Assembly (NCBI GenBank): GCA_030590405.1
Contig: JAUUYO010000194.1
Coordinates: 1 to 6,398 of the forward strand
DNA from: Kangiellaceae bacterium
Lineage (GTDB): Bacteria; Pseudomonadota; Gammaproteobacteria; Enterobacterales; Kangiellaceae
Length of the DNA stretch: 6,398 nt
Direction of reading: 5' to 3'
Position numbers and translations under genes: made by a program. Positions 1 to 5,276 of this stretch are shown here, in pieces (positions within the stretch are counted from its first letter, which is position 1; each line of letters opens with the position of its first letter). A model generated the notes under the pieces. That model was not told the origin of the DNA and searched no databases. It was given only the letters and a program-made list of their open reading frames with translations.

Positions 1-2
1 AC

Positions 3-95
3 TACATCATGCATCTTCTTGAAGAGCTACCCAAGCAGCCAGATGATCTTGATTATTTAATGCCTTGGAATGTCAAACTGTCGCCCACTATCTAA
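3..95 (+). CDS. tnpC: IS66-family transposase, C-terminal fragment (cut by window edge)
   Basis: Thirty codons are visible in an open frame that enters from the left edge and stops at TAA 93-95. The peptide has the usual shape of the IS66 transposase C-terminal element: a helical stretch with HLLEELPKQPDDLDYL and then LMPWNVKLSPTI, matching the family's 'LLPW' ending. The full protein is normally around 500 residues and is the DDE transposase that cuts and joins the element ends; the catalytic residues lie upstream and cannot be checked here. The stop codon sits 29 bases before the predicted IS end, the normal spacing for the family. Whether the element is intact is unknown. Confidence 0.7.
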   Translation, partial: YIMHLLEELPKQPDDLDYLMPWNVKLSPTI

Positions 96-97
96 TC

Positions 98-124
98 GCT
101 AGGTGGGGTTGGCGTTACGCTTAC
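98..124 (-). repeat. IS66 right terminal inverted repeat (approximate inner limit)
   Basis: Read on the minus strand from base 124 the sequence begins GTAAGCGTAACGCCAACC, the conserved GTAAGCG start of IS66-family terminal repeats. The inner boundary is approximate because the partner repeat is not in the window. Confidence 0.65.
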
Positions 125-837
125 AATTAAGAAGTGAGCAGTTAACTAATTTATCGGTTGATGATTTTGTGGGGGCGATCGGTAATTTTAAGCGACGCAC
201 TCAAACGGCAATGGCGCTCAGGTTTTTATTGAAAGAACGTGGGGTTGCTATTGCGCCTTTTTCTTTAGCGGTCCCGCAAGAGTCAATATTTGATCATATT
301 GAAGCTTTAAAAGAAAAGGAAAAAGGTTGCGTTAAACAAATTAGAAAAGAAATTGTGAGCATCATTAAAGATAGCGATGTGATGATTCAAAGTGCAAGCT
401 TTACCGAAGGAATGAGAAAAGACATTCTTAAAGTTCGTCAAGCCATGCAGGTTAACCTGGAACATCTTGATAGCGGAGGAAGTGTTAGTGATATTCCGAA
501 TGTTTTTGAAACGGTTGTTATGCAAAGTGTTAGTGCTGAACCCATTGTGATGGAAGAACTGGTGGCGGAGTTTGATTCGAAGTCCAGCTCAAAGCCTGTT
601 AAAAGAACAAAAACAGCAAAAGAGGAGGCGGCGAGCAATGAAAATTCCAATAAAGCTCATCAAGCTCAGGATAAAGCCGAGCCAAAGACTCAGAATAAAG
701 CCGAGCCAAAGACTCAGAATAAAGCCGAGCCAAAGACTCAGAATAAACCTGAGTCTTTTTGGGGGCTAGTTAAAATATGGTTGGCTTCACCCTGGAATGT
801 CAGCTGGCGATCGATTAAGAAAGATTCCAAAAAATAG
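103..837 (+). CDS. 3' remainder of an unrecognised gene, 5' end apparently removed by IS66
   Basis: The open frame runs from a GTG at 103 to TAG 835-837 (244 codons), but bases 103-124 belong to the IS66 end, so only the part from about residue 8 onward is host-derived. No internal ATG or GTG has a convincing Shine-Dalgarno sequence (the first internal ATG is at 211), which suggests a gene truncated by insertion, possibly expressed as a short IS-host fusion. The protein is mostly hydrophilic and helical, with a lysine/glutamate-rich, coiled-coil-like stretch at roughly residues 67-120. An acidic/serine segment and a low-complexity linker with three NKAEPKTQ-type repeats (about residues 189-212) follow. 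It ends in an aromatic, basic tail (FWGLVKIWLASPWNVSW, then KKDSKK) that could be amphipathic or membrane-associated. I do not recognise the family and assign no function. It converges on the cyclophilin gene only 3 bp away. Confidence 0.6.
   Translation: MGLALRLQLRSEQLTNLSVDDFVGAIGNFKRRTQTAMALRFLLKERGVAIAPFSLAVPQESIFDHIEALKEKEKGCVKQIRKEIVSIIKDSDVMIQSASFTEGMRKDILKVRQAMQVNLEHLDSGGSVSDIPNVFETVVMQSVSAEPIVMEELVAEFDSKSSSKPVKRTKTAKEEAASNENSNKAHQAQDKAEPKTQNKAEPKTQNKAEPKTQNKPESFWGLVKIWLASPWNVSWRSIKKDSKK
667..753 (+). repeat. 24-bp in-frame tandem repeat (3 units plus a partial)
   Basis: Three consecutive 24-bp units occupy 667-690, 691-714 and 715-738, followed by a degenerate partial unit to about 753. 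The first differs from the next two by a single base (CAGGAT versus CAGAAT). Because the unit is a multiple of three it encodes an eight-residue repeat, NKAEPKTQ (first copy DKAEPKTQ), giving a charged, proline-containing linker before the aromatic C-terminal tail. The near-identity of the units indicates recent slippage or duplication. Confidence 0.9.
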
Positions 838-858
838 TTATTATCTTTTTTTGAATCT
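822..858. terminator. Possible bidirectional terminator between convergent genes
   Basis: AGATTCCAAAAAA (822-834) can pair with TTTTTTTGAATCT (846-858) as a 13-bp stem with one mismatch around an 11-base loop. The structure covers the stop codons of both convergent genes (TAG 835-837 plus strand, TAA 843-841 minus strand). Its A/T-rich arms could supply U-rich RNA in both directions. It is weak as an intrinsic terminator because the stem has little GC, so the call rests on position and symmetry. Confidence 0.4.
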
Positions 859-1911
859 AATTGATAACAAAATCAATATTAACCAACTAACAGCTCCACC
901 ACCACCTCCACCAGATGTGGCAGGTGGTTCTTCAGTTACGGTAATATTAAATGCAGGTAAAGAATTCAATAAAAGCTCATTTTCATCACTAGTAACTGTG
1001 ATAACAATATTACTATAAGAGCCTACATCAGAGCTTGTTGGAGTTCCTGATATCTCCCCAGTGACCGTGTCAAAATTAGCCCAAGTTGGCAAGTTAGTAA
1101 CAGTGAAAGTGAATGCGTCTCCATTTTGCGAACTTGCAGTCGGGGTGAAATTATATGCGGTACCAACTTCGATACCTGTCGCTGGTGTTCCGCTAATGAT
1201 AGGCGAATTATTTAAATTTGGAAGTGGGCTTAACGAAGCTGCAGTATTTGCTGATGGGTCGATTATTTGAATACTAGTGATAATTAATAGGTTTGAATTG
1301 TTGGGAACACTTGTTCCATCGTAATTATCTAAAGGAATACTGGTAAATGCACCACCGAAATCGTATTTTTGTACTGCAGCCATCTGCTCTAGTATTGTTT
1401 GTCCTTCAGCGGTTACTTCTCCAAATACGCTAAAACCGCCATTTTGATTATCTAAATTCGTACTATTATCGACGAGATTAAAAAACCACTGATTGGTTGC
1501 ACTATTGACATTGCCGCCTACTTTAGCCATGGCAATGGTACCCCTTACGTTAGAAAATACGGGTTCGTTAATAATCGCGGGGTTGCTGCTTATCGTATCG
1601 ATCGGTAGATTTTGAGTATTCAAGGGAGCGCCGCCATTGTAGCTAAAGCCTCCGCCCTGCAACACAAAGTTATCGATTGAGCGATGAATGATCACGTTTG
1701 AATAAGCGTTATTACCGTTGCCGTCATCCACATATTGAAGAAAGTTAGCAACCGTTACCGGAGTATCTTCATCGTACAAATTAACTGAAAAATTACCAAA
1801 GCTAGTTTCAAATTGTACAATCGTCGCCTGGCTTGAAAAACTTGTGATAGTCGCTAACAAAATAAGCGTCAGTTGAGTGAGTTGTTTTTGAGTGATTTTT
1901 AATAGATTCAT
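841..1911 (-). CDS. Secreted cyclophilin-type peptidyl-prolyl isomerase with Ig-like domain and GlyGly-CTERM tail
   Basis: Predicted to catalyse cis-trans isomerisation of peptidyl-proline bonds outside the cytoplasm. I use the ATG at 1911 (356 aa) because it opens a signal peptide (MNLLKITQKQ, then the hydrophobic LTLILLATI, cleavage near SSQA about residue 29). The upstream TTG at 1983 lies in the predicted -35 box. The cyclophilin domain spans about residues 30-225. HRSIDNFVLQGG places R77, F82 and Q85 at the positions of human CypA R55, F60 and Q63; NSATNQWFFNLVDN and FSVFGEV are further family blocks. About residues 235-330 form a putative Ig/cadherin-like (He_PIG) domain with LPTWANFDTVTGEISGTP. 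The last 24 residues are a GlyGly-CTERM signal: SGGGGGG, a short hydrophobic helix, then RFKKR. Such tails are known to be processed by rhombosortase and linked to type II secretion. The GST pair lies about 100 bp upstream on the same strand. The enzyme family is certain; its clients are unknown. Confidence 0.9.
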   Translation of the reverse strand: MNLLKITQKQLTQLTLILLATITSFSSQATIVQFETSFGNFSVNLYDEDTPVTVANFLQYVDDGNGNNAYSNVIIHRSIDNFVLQGGGFSYNGGAPLNTQNLPIDTISSNPAIINEPVFSNVRGTIAMAKVGGNVNSATNQWFFNLVDNSTNLDNQNGGFSVFGEVTAEGQTILEQMAAVQKYDFGGAFTSIPLDNYDGTSVPNNSNLLIITSIQIIDPSANTAASLSPLPNLNNSPIISGTPATGIEVGTAYNFTPTASSQNGDAFTFTVTNLPTWANFDTVTGEISGTPTSSDVGSYSNIVITVTSDENELLLNSLPAFNITVTEEPPATSGGGGGGAVSWLILILLSIRFKKR

Positions 1912-1954
1912 ATTATTGGTTTCTGTGTTGAGTGATAATAAATGTACGTCGCAG

Positions 1955-1983
1955 AGCATAGCAGCAGCAATGTAGCTAATCAA
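1955..1983 (-). promoter_or_regulatory. Candidate sigma-70 promoter for the cyclophilin gene
   Basis: On the minus strand TTGATT (1983-1978) and TATGCT (1960-1955) are separated by 17 bases, each matching four of six consensus positions. Transcription would begin near 1948, giving a leader of about 37 nt before the ATG at 1911. No strong Shine-Dalgarno sequence precedes that ATG. Confidence 0.4.
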
Positions 1984-2010
1984 TAATCCAGCTAATTCAA
2001 TAATCCAGCT
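1974..2010. repeat. 17-bp imperfect tandem duplication upstream of the cyclophilin gene
   Basis: AGCTAATCAATAATCC (1974-1989) is followed by AGCTAATTCAATAATCC (1990-2006) and AGCT (2007-2010). The two copies differ by one inserted T. The duplication lies between the stop of the upstream glutathione transferase gene and the cyclophilin promoter, and it covers the predicted -35 box. Confidence 0.75.
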
Positions 2011-2688
2011 CTATCTTTTGGTCTCTTTTATTCCAGTGACAATGTTTTTCGCACTTTTCAGTAAGGTTTCTTTGTCAATCGGAGCAGGAACTAAGATTCC
2101 ATTTTGAACTGCCGGTCTTGCCGCCATCAAATCGATCCATCTCAATAAGTGAGGTAAATCACTGACGTCAACGCCGGGCCACTCATAAATCTTGGCCCAC
2201 GACCAGTTTGCTATATCAGCAATACTGTAGTCTCCGGCCAGATATTTATGGTCTTTTAATCGATCATTTAAGACGGCTAACAGGCGTTTGGATTCAGTTT
2301 GATAACGTTCAATAGCCGCTGGAATTTTTTCTGGGAAATAACGGAAAAACACATTGGCTTGTCCCATCATCGGACCGATCCCTCCCATTTGAAACATTAA
2401 CCATTGCATTACCAATGAGCGGCCTTTGATATCTGTAGGCATCAACATGCCCGTTTTTTCAGCCAGATAGACCAAAATAGCGCCAGATTCAAATACCGAA
2501 AAGTTGTCATTATCAGTATCGACAATGGTGGGTATTCGGGCGTTAGGGTTGATGGCAACATATTCAGCGCTTTTCTGTTCGCCTGTGCCTATATTAATGG
2601 GTTTAACGGTGTAATCCAGCCCCGTTTCTTCCAGCATGATGGATGCCTTCCATCCGTTAGGGGTTGGCGCGGTATATAAATTAATCAT
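2011..2688 (-). CDS. yfcG: Nu-class glutathione S-transferase, YfcG/YghU-like disulfide-bond oxidoreductase
   Basis: This 225-aa cytoplasmic protein has the two-domain GST fold. The N-terminal thioredoxin-like domain (about residues 1-80) opens MINLYTAPTPNGWK. T9 and N11 are at the positions that replace the usual Ser/Tyr/Cys in E. coli YfcG, a Nu-class enzyme that binds two glutathiones and acts mainly as a disulfide-bond reductase. The cis-proline is P53 (RIPTIV) and the gamma-glutamyl-binding pair is E67-S68 (FESGAILVYLAEKTG). The helical C-terminal domain keeps the Nu-class blocks LVMQWLMFQMGGIGPMMGQ, ERYQTESKRLLAVL and YSIADIANWSW. The ATG at 2688 overlaps the TGA of the upstream GST gene by four bases (ATGA), so translation is probably coupled. 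A YfcG-like role is well supported; the exact substrate is not. The symbol marks family membership, not proven orthology. Confidence 0.88.
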   Translation of the reverse strand: MINLYTAPTPNGWKASIMLEETGLDYTVKPINIGTGEQKSAEYVAINPNARIPTIVDTDNDNFSVFESGAILVYLAEKTGMLMPTDIKGRSLVMQWLMFQMGGIGPMMGQANVFFRYFPEKIPAAIERYQTESKRLLAVLNDRLKDHKYLAGDYSIADIANWSWAKIYEWPGVDVSDLPHLLRWIDLMAARPAVQNGILVPAPIDKETLLKSAKNIVTGIKETKR

Positions 2689-3293
2689 GCTTGTGCGCTC
2701 TTTCTGGCGGATACTAGTTCATACCAGCGTTTAATGTTGGCATGCTTTTCAGTTAAGCGAATATCCACCACTTTGGCAAAATCCAGGGTGGTTAACATGG
2801 TGATATCGGCAATGCTGAAGTTTTCGCCGCTCAAGTATTTATTTTTTGACAAGTGTTTGTCAATGAACTTTAGATAGCCCAAAGCGTTTTTGATATTATC
2901 TTCTCCCCAGCTTTTGCGAGGTGTCATGCGGTCTTCAAAAAAGCCTGAGCAGTGCTGAAAAGCCATTGCGACCGGAAATAGAAAACCCAGTTCAGCTCGA
3001 CGTTGCCACATTTCAATTTGCGCTTTGTCCAGCGGGGAGTCACCCATTAATTGAGGTTTTGGTTGAATTTCTTCAAAATAACGGCAAATCGCCACCGATT
3101 CCGAGATGATCGTGCCATCATCTAATTCTAAAACTGGAACCTTGGCAAAAGGATTTTTGCTTTTAAACTCTTCGGTGAGGTTTCCTCCACCTTTTAAATC
3201 AATTTCAATACAATCAATATCTATCTGCTTTTCAGCTAAAAACATCCTGACCCGACGGGCATTTGGCGCAAGCCTGGTTTCGTAGAGTTTCAC
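2685..3293 (-). CDS. Glutathione S-transferase, GTT2-like
   Basis: This 202-aa cytoplasmic GST is the first gene of a two-gene unit. The thioredoxin-like domain begins MKLYETRLAPNARRVRMFL and resembles the GTT2-like subgroup ('PNxRRVRxFLAEK'). The cis-proline is P53 (KVPVLELDDG) and the glutathione-contacting pair is E65-S66 (ISESVAICRYFEE). The C-terminal domain has the family N-capping/hydrophobic-staple block NFSIADITMLTTLDF. The predicted role is glutathione conjugation or peroxide/thiol chemistry, substrate unknown. The start is GTG at 3293, supported by AAGGA (3305-3301 on the minus strand) seven bases upstream. Its last codon and stop overlap the start of the next GST gene by four bases. 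It is clearly a different subfamily from its neighbour, so the pair is not a recent duplication. Confidence 0.88.
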   Translation of the reverse strand: MKLYETRLAPNARRVRMFLAEKQIDIDCIEIDLKGGGNLTEEFKSKNPFAKVPVLELDDGTIISESVAICRYFEEIQPKPQLMGDSPLDKAQIEMWQRRAELGFLFPVAMAFQHCSGFFEDRMTPRKSWGEDNIKNALGYLKFIDKHLSKNKYLSGENFSIADITMLTTLDFAKVVDIRLTEKHANIKRWYELVSARKSAQA

Positions 3294-3300
3294 TGGTTTT

Positions 3301-3305
3301 TCCTT
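3301..3305 (-). promoter_or_regulatory. Ribosome binding site deciding a GTG start
   Basis: AAGGA on the minus strand lies seven bases before the GTG at 3293. No ATG competes upstream in frame, so this site fixes the start of the GTT2-like GST. Confidence 0.6.
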
Positions 3306-3312
3306 ATATTGG

Positions 3313-3331
3313 GATTAATGAGAGATTAATC
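3313..3331. promoter_or_regulatory. Perfect palindrome in the divergent GST/unknown-gene intergenic region
   Basis: GATTAAT (3313-3319) and ATTAATC (3325-3331) are perfect 7-bp inverted arms around a 5-base spacer, about 20 bp upstream of the GST start. Size and placement fit an operator for a dimeric regulator (TetR-, MarR- or LysR-type), but no regulator gene is present in the window. I could not assign a confident promoter for either direction in this region (3294-3411). Confidence 0.4.
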
Positions 3332-3406
3332 ATGCTAACAATGCATAATAAAAACAATGACTGAACTGGTCAAATGTTACAATAAGCCAGTTATCTTCTA
3401 TTTATT

Positions 3407-3411
3407 AAGGA
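3407..3411 (+). promoter_or_regulatory. Ribosome binding site choosing ATG 3418 over ATG 3412
   Basis: AAGGA ends immediately before the ATG at 3412, leaving no spacer, but lies six bases before the in-frame ATG at 3418, which is therefore the better start. Confidence 0.6.
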
Positions 3412-3417
3412 ATGAAA

Positions 3418-3789
3418 ATGACCAGTGTACCAAAAACAAACAAGAGTTGGGCCAAAGAAATTACTGTCGCTTTGCAAGATGCCAATCAATTGTTGCAAGA
3501 AACTCAGCAAGAGTTAGGCGAAGAGTTGCAAAGCAGGCTTTTTATTTCCGCCCCAGTGATCGCAATGAAAAACCGCGGAGTAGATTTTAGTAAACGCCAA
3601 GATGCGGTTGATTACGCCTGTGAAAGTGTGGTGTCCATGCTAAGAGAGTTTCCTGAACTCAAAGAACAATACAAACGATGTTTTGTGCATGCCTACATTG
3701 ATACCCATATTTATCTAAAACTCTATAAACAATCTAAAAGCGAAGATCTTTTTTATTATCTGGAAAACAAAGAAATTATCGAGTCCTGA
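3418..3789 (+). CDS. Small conserved-looking protein of unknown function
   Basis: The protein has 123 residues if it starts at ATG 3418. I prefer this to the ATG at 3412 because AAGGA (3407-3411) is six bases from 3418 but directly abuts 3412. It is soluble, with no signal peptide or membrane segment, and appears mostly helical. There is a glutamine/glutamate-rich amphipathic stretch (LLQETQQELGEELQ), then SAPVIAMKNRGVDFSKRQDA, a helix VDYACESVVSMLREFPELKE, and a hydrophobic-aromatic segment YKRCFVHAYIDTHIYLKLY. There are two cysteines (about residues 67 and 88) and two nearby histidines but no metal-binding or catalytic motif I know. It is transcribed divergently from the GST pair, across a region with a perfect palindrome, and converges on the DUF442 gene. 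It is a genuine gene by ribosome binding site and composition; function unknown. Confidence 0.75.
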   Translation: MTSVPKTNKSWAKEITVALQDANQLLQETQQELGEELQSRLFISAPVIAMKNRGVDFSKRQDAVDYACESVVSMLREFPELKEQYKRCFVHAYIDTHIYLKLYKQSKSEDLFYYLENKEIIES

Positions 3790-3834
3790 ATTCGTCCGCA
3801 AGCAAAACAAGGGCAGGCACGGGCCAGCCTCTAC

Positions 3835-3918
3835 GTTTTATTCAGAATGTTTTATTCAGAATGTTTTATTCAGAATGTTTTATTCAGAATGTTTTATTCA
3901 GAATGTTTTATTCAGAAT
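3835..3918. repeat. 14-bp tandem repeat array, six perfect copies
   Basis: The unit GTTTTATTCAGAAT is repeated six times without a mismatch (3835-3848, 3849-3862, 3863-3876, 3877-3890, 3891-3904, 3905-3918). The last copy lies mostly inside the DUF442 gene and encodes its final serine, glutamate and TAA stop, so the array appears to have grown outward from the 3' end of that gene. Each unit contains a small near-palindrome (ATTC-A-GAAT). Perfect identity suggests recent slippage. The rest of the 3790-3907 gap holds a short GC-rich stretch (about 3819-3832) without a convincing terminator. Confidence 0.95.
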
Positions 3919-4342
3919 GTTTTTTGCAAATACTTTCGATTTGATCGGTAACCGGGGTTAAGTTAATTCCAAGAGATGCGGCTTTGGCTAAAACTTCATC
4001 AGCAGAATTCGTTCTTGCGTGAGACAACCCCCAAAAAATAGAAGAGCGGGTGCCTGTTCGACAATAAGCATGAATTTTGTCGTTGCAACCATCAAGTACT
4101 TTTACGAACTCTTTAAGCTTTTCTTCCGGAATGACTCTTCCTGGCACTGGAATGTGGATAAAGTTGATGCCATTAGCTTCTGCGGCGGCTTTTATTTCTG
4201 CGCAGGTTACCTGATTAGGTTCTTCACCATCAGGGCGATTACAGATCAGAAATTTGACGCCATCAGCGGCGAGTGATTTTATTTCGTCCGGTTTAATCTG
4301 CTCGGAAACGGAAAATTTTTCATGGATTTGGATCTTATTCAT
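3908..4342 (-). CDS. Stand-alone DUF442 / Blh-type rhodanese- or phosphatase-like protein
   Basis: This 144-aa soluble protein matches the N-terminal domain of the 'beta-lactamase hydrolase-like protein' Blh (DUF442/TIGR01244). Diagnostic blocks are SVSEQIKPDEI near the N-terminus, GVKFLICNRPDGEEPNQ, the central IPVPGRVIPEEKLKEF, and the active loop AYCRTGTRSSIFW. The nucleophile would be C94. The loop is C-X4-R (C94 to R99), as in rhodanese sulfurtransferases, not the C-X5-R of classical tyrosine phosphatases. In bacteria with the BigR operon this domain is fused to a persulfide dioxygenase and proposed to transfer sulfur during sulfide detoxification. Here it is the last gene of a minus-strand cluster holding that dioxygenase and a TauE/SafE exporter, so it probably handles sulfane sulfur. 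The start is ATG 4342 with a weak GAGA site. Its final codons form the first unit of the 14-bp array. Confidence 0.88.
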   Translation of the reverse strand: MNKIQIHEKFSVSEQIKPDEIKSLAADGVKFLICNRPDGEEPNQVTCAEIKAAAEANGINFIHIPVPGRVIPEEKLKEFVKVLDGCNDKIHAYCRTGTRSSIFWGLSHARTNSADEVLAKAASLGINLTPVTDQIESICKKHSE

Positions 4343-4379
4343 AATTTTCTCTTTGGTTGTTAATAAAAGTTCTAGCTTC

Positions 4380-4416
4380 GTAGGTGTATTAGAGCATCTT
4401 TTGCTAGTAATACACC
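4380..4416 (+). repeat. REP-like palindrome 1 (GTAG head), left half of an inverted pair
   Basis: GTAG (4380-4383) leads into GGTGTATTA (4383-4391), which pairs perfectly with TAATACACC (4408-4416). Inside, AGCA (4393-4396) pairs with TGCT (4402-4405), giving a long stem with a small internal loop. A GTAG tetranucleotide followed by an imperfect palindrome is the hallmark of REP sequences mobilised by RAYT (TnpA-REP) transposases. Confidence 0.65.
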
Positions 4417-4435
4417 GGGCCAGTTTTGTATCTAT

Positions 4436-4474
4436 GTCGGATTACGGCTCAAAAGACGGCCTAATCTGACCTAC
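4436..4474 (-). repeat. REP-like palindrome 2 (GTAG head on the minus strand)
   Basis: Read on the minus strand it begins GTAG (4474-4471), then a palindrome whose outer arms are GTCGGATTA (4436-4444) and TAATCTGAC (4462-4470). One position is a G-U wobble, and the inner GGC/GCC arms are offset by one bulged base. With the element at 4380-4416 it forms an inverted pair, GTAG heads outward, separated by 19 bases: a BIME-type arrangement. It fills most of the 154-bp gap between the exporter gene and the DUF442 gene. No RAYT transposase gene is in the window. Confidence 0.65.
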
Positions 4475-4496
4475 ATTTTAGATTCCAGGTTTTAGT

Positions 4497-5270
4497 CTAA
4501 AGTAGTTGTGGCACAGAACGGTATAAAATGTAAAAACCCATAATAATCAAAAAAATCCCAAACATTTTTTTGAGTTTATCCTGTGGCACTTTATTGGCTA
4601 TTTTATTGCCGAGCGTACTGCCCAGCCCACCTAAAATAATCATCACTCCAATCACTTGCCAATCTAAAGAAAGGCCAGACTGCTCTAATACATCCAGATA
4701 TTTTACAAAACCGCTAAAGGATTTTAATGCGATGATGACCAGGCTCGTAGCAATCGCATTTCGCATGGTTAAACCGCCAAGTAGCACCAACGCAGGAACA
4801 ATCAAAAATCCACCACCGACGCCCACAATACCAGTGACCACTCCGACCACTAAACCATCCAGGATGATCTTAATAACGTGTCGTTCATGATCTGACTCTT
4901 CCTCAATATTTTTTTTAGGGCGAAGCATAAAATAACTTGCCAGTAGCATAACACCAGCGAAAATCGCCAGCTGCATAATGCCGCTAAGATAAGCTGAAAT
5001 CCAGGCGCCGCCATAAGTGCCGATCATACCAGGTATGCCAAATAACCAAACCGTGGGCCAGTCTACTAATCGCTGACGCATGTAAGGTAATGATCCCAAC
5101 AGGGCGATGGAACCAACAATGACTAATGAGCCAGCGATGGCTATTTTTTCCGGTTGGTCGACTAAATAAATCAACACCGGAACGGTTAATATCGATCCGC
5201 CTGAGCCCATCAAGCCTAAGCTTAAACCGATAGCGCAAGCGCCTAACAATGCGAAAATATTAAGCCCCAT
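4497..5270 (-). CDS. TauE/SafE-family anion exporter (probable sulfite export)
   Basis: This polytopic inner-membrane protein is predicted to move sulfite or another small sulfur/organic anion out of the cytoplasm. I use the ATG at 5270 (257 aa): AAGGA lies six bases upstream and overlaps the TAA stop of the dioxygenase gene, whereas the upstream TTG (5276) would directly follow it. About eight hydrophobic segments are visible, arranged as two homologous halves. The family signature occurs twice, as LGLMGSGGSILTVPVLIYL near residue 20 and TGIVGVGGGFLIVPALVLL near residue 145. A charged cytoplasmic loop (RPKKNIEEESDHERH) joins the halves. The length is typical of the family. Substrate is inferred from context: it lies between a persulfide dioxygenase, whose product is sulfite, and a Blh-type sulfurtransferase-like protein. 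Direct evidence for sulfite is lacking. Confidence 0.87.
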   Translation of the reverse strand: MGLNIFALLGACAIGLSLGLMGSGGSILTVPVLIYLVDQPEKIAIAGSLVIVGSIALLGSLPYMRQRLVDWPTVWLFGIPGMIGTYGGAWISAYLSGIMQLAIFAGVMLLASYFMLRPKKNIEEESDHERHVIKIILDGLVVGVVTGIVGVGGGFLIVPALVLLGGLTMRNAIATSLVIIALKSFSGFVKYLDVLEQSGLSLDWQVIGVMIILGGLGSTLGNKIANKVPQDKLKKMFGIFLIIMGFYILYRSVPQLL

Positions 5271-5276
5271 CACCAA

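Larger units (their letters stand above)
1..124 (+). mobile_element. Right end of an IS66-family insertion sequence
   Basis: The first 124 bases contain the last codons of an IS66-type transposase, then about 29 noncoding bases ending in GCGTTACGCTTAC. IS66 elements characteristically begin GTAAGCG and end CGCTTAC, so the element most likely ends at base 124. IS66 insertions usually duplicate 8 bp of target; the right-hand copy would then be bases 125-132 (AATTAAGA). The left end, the accessory genes (tnpA/tnpB) and the other target copy are outside the window, so the boundary is inferred from the terminal motif and not from a matched pair of repeats. Confidence 0.75.

Noticed and set aside
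797..1018. Plus-strand frame with a proline run (PPPPPPDV)
   Set aside because: It is the antisense of the six-glycine GlyGly-CTERM tail of the cyclophilin gene and has no homologous character of its own.
1912..1983. Longer N-terminus for the cyclophilin starting at TTG 1983 (or ATG 1959)
   Set aside because: The extra residues precede and spoil a clean signal peptide, and this stretch overlaps a plausible promoter; the ATG at 1911 fits better.
3790..3834. Terminator for the small unknown gene in the GC-rich stretch GGCAGGCACGGGCCAGCC
   Set aside because: Only 4-bp stems can be formed and there is no U-tract, so it is not convincing.
3835..3918. CRISPR array or replication iterons
   Set aside because: The 14-bp units are directly contiguous with no spacers, there are no cas or replication genes, and the first unit is part of a coding sequence; slippage of a gene end is simpler.
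4436..4474. Intrinsic terminator for the exporter gene
   Set aside because: The stem is long but lacks a following U-tract on the minus strand, and with the neighbouring hairpin it has GTAG heads typical of REP elements.
5271..5276. TTG start at 5276 for the TauE/SafE gene
   Set aside because: The AAGGA site would directly abut it; the ATG at 5270 has the right spacing.
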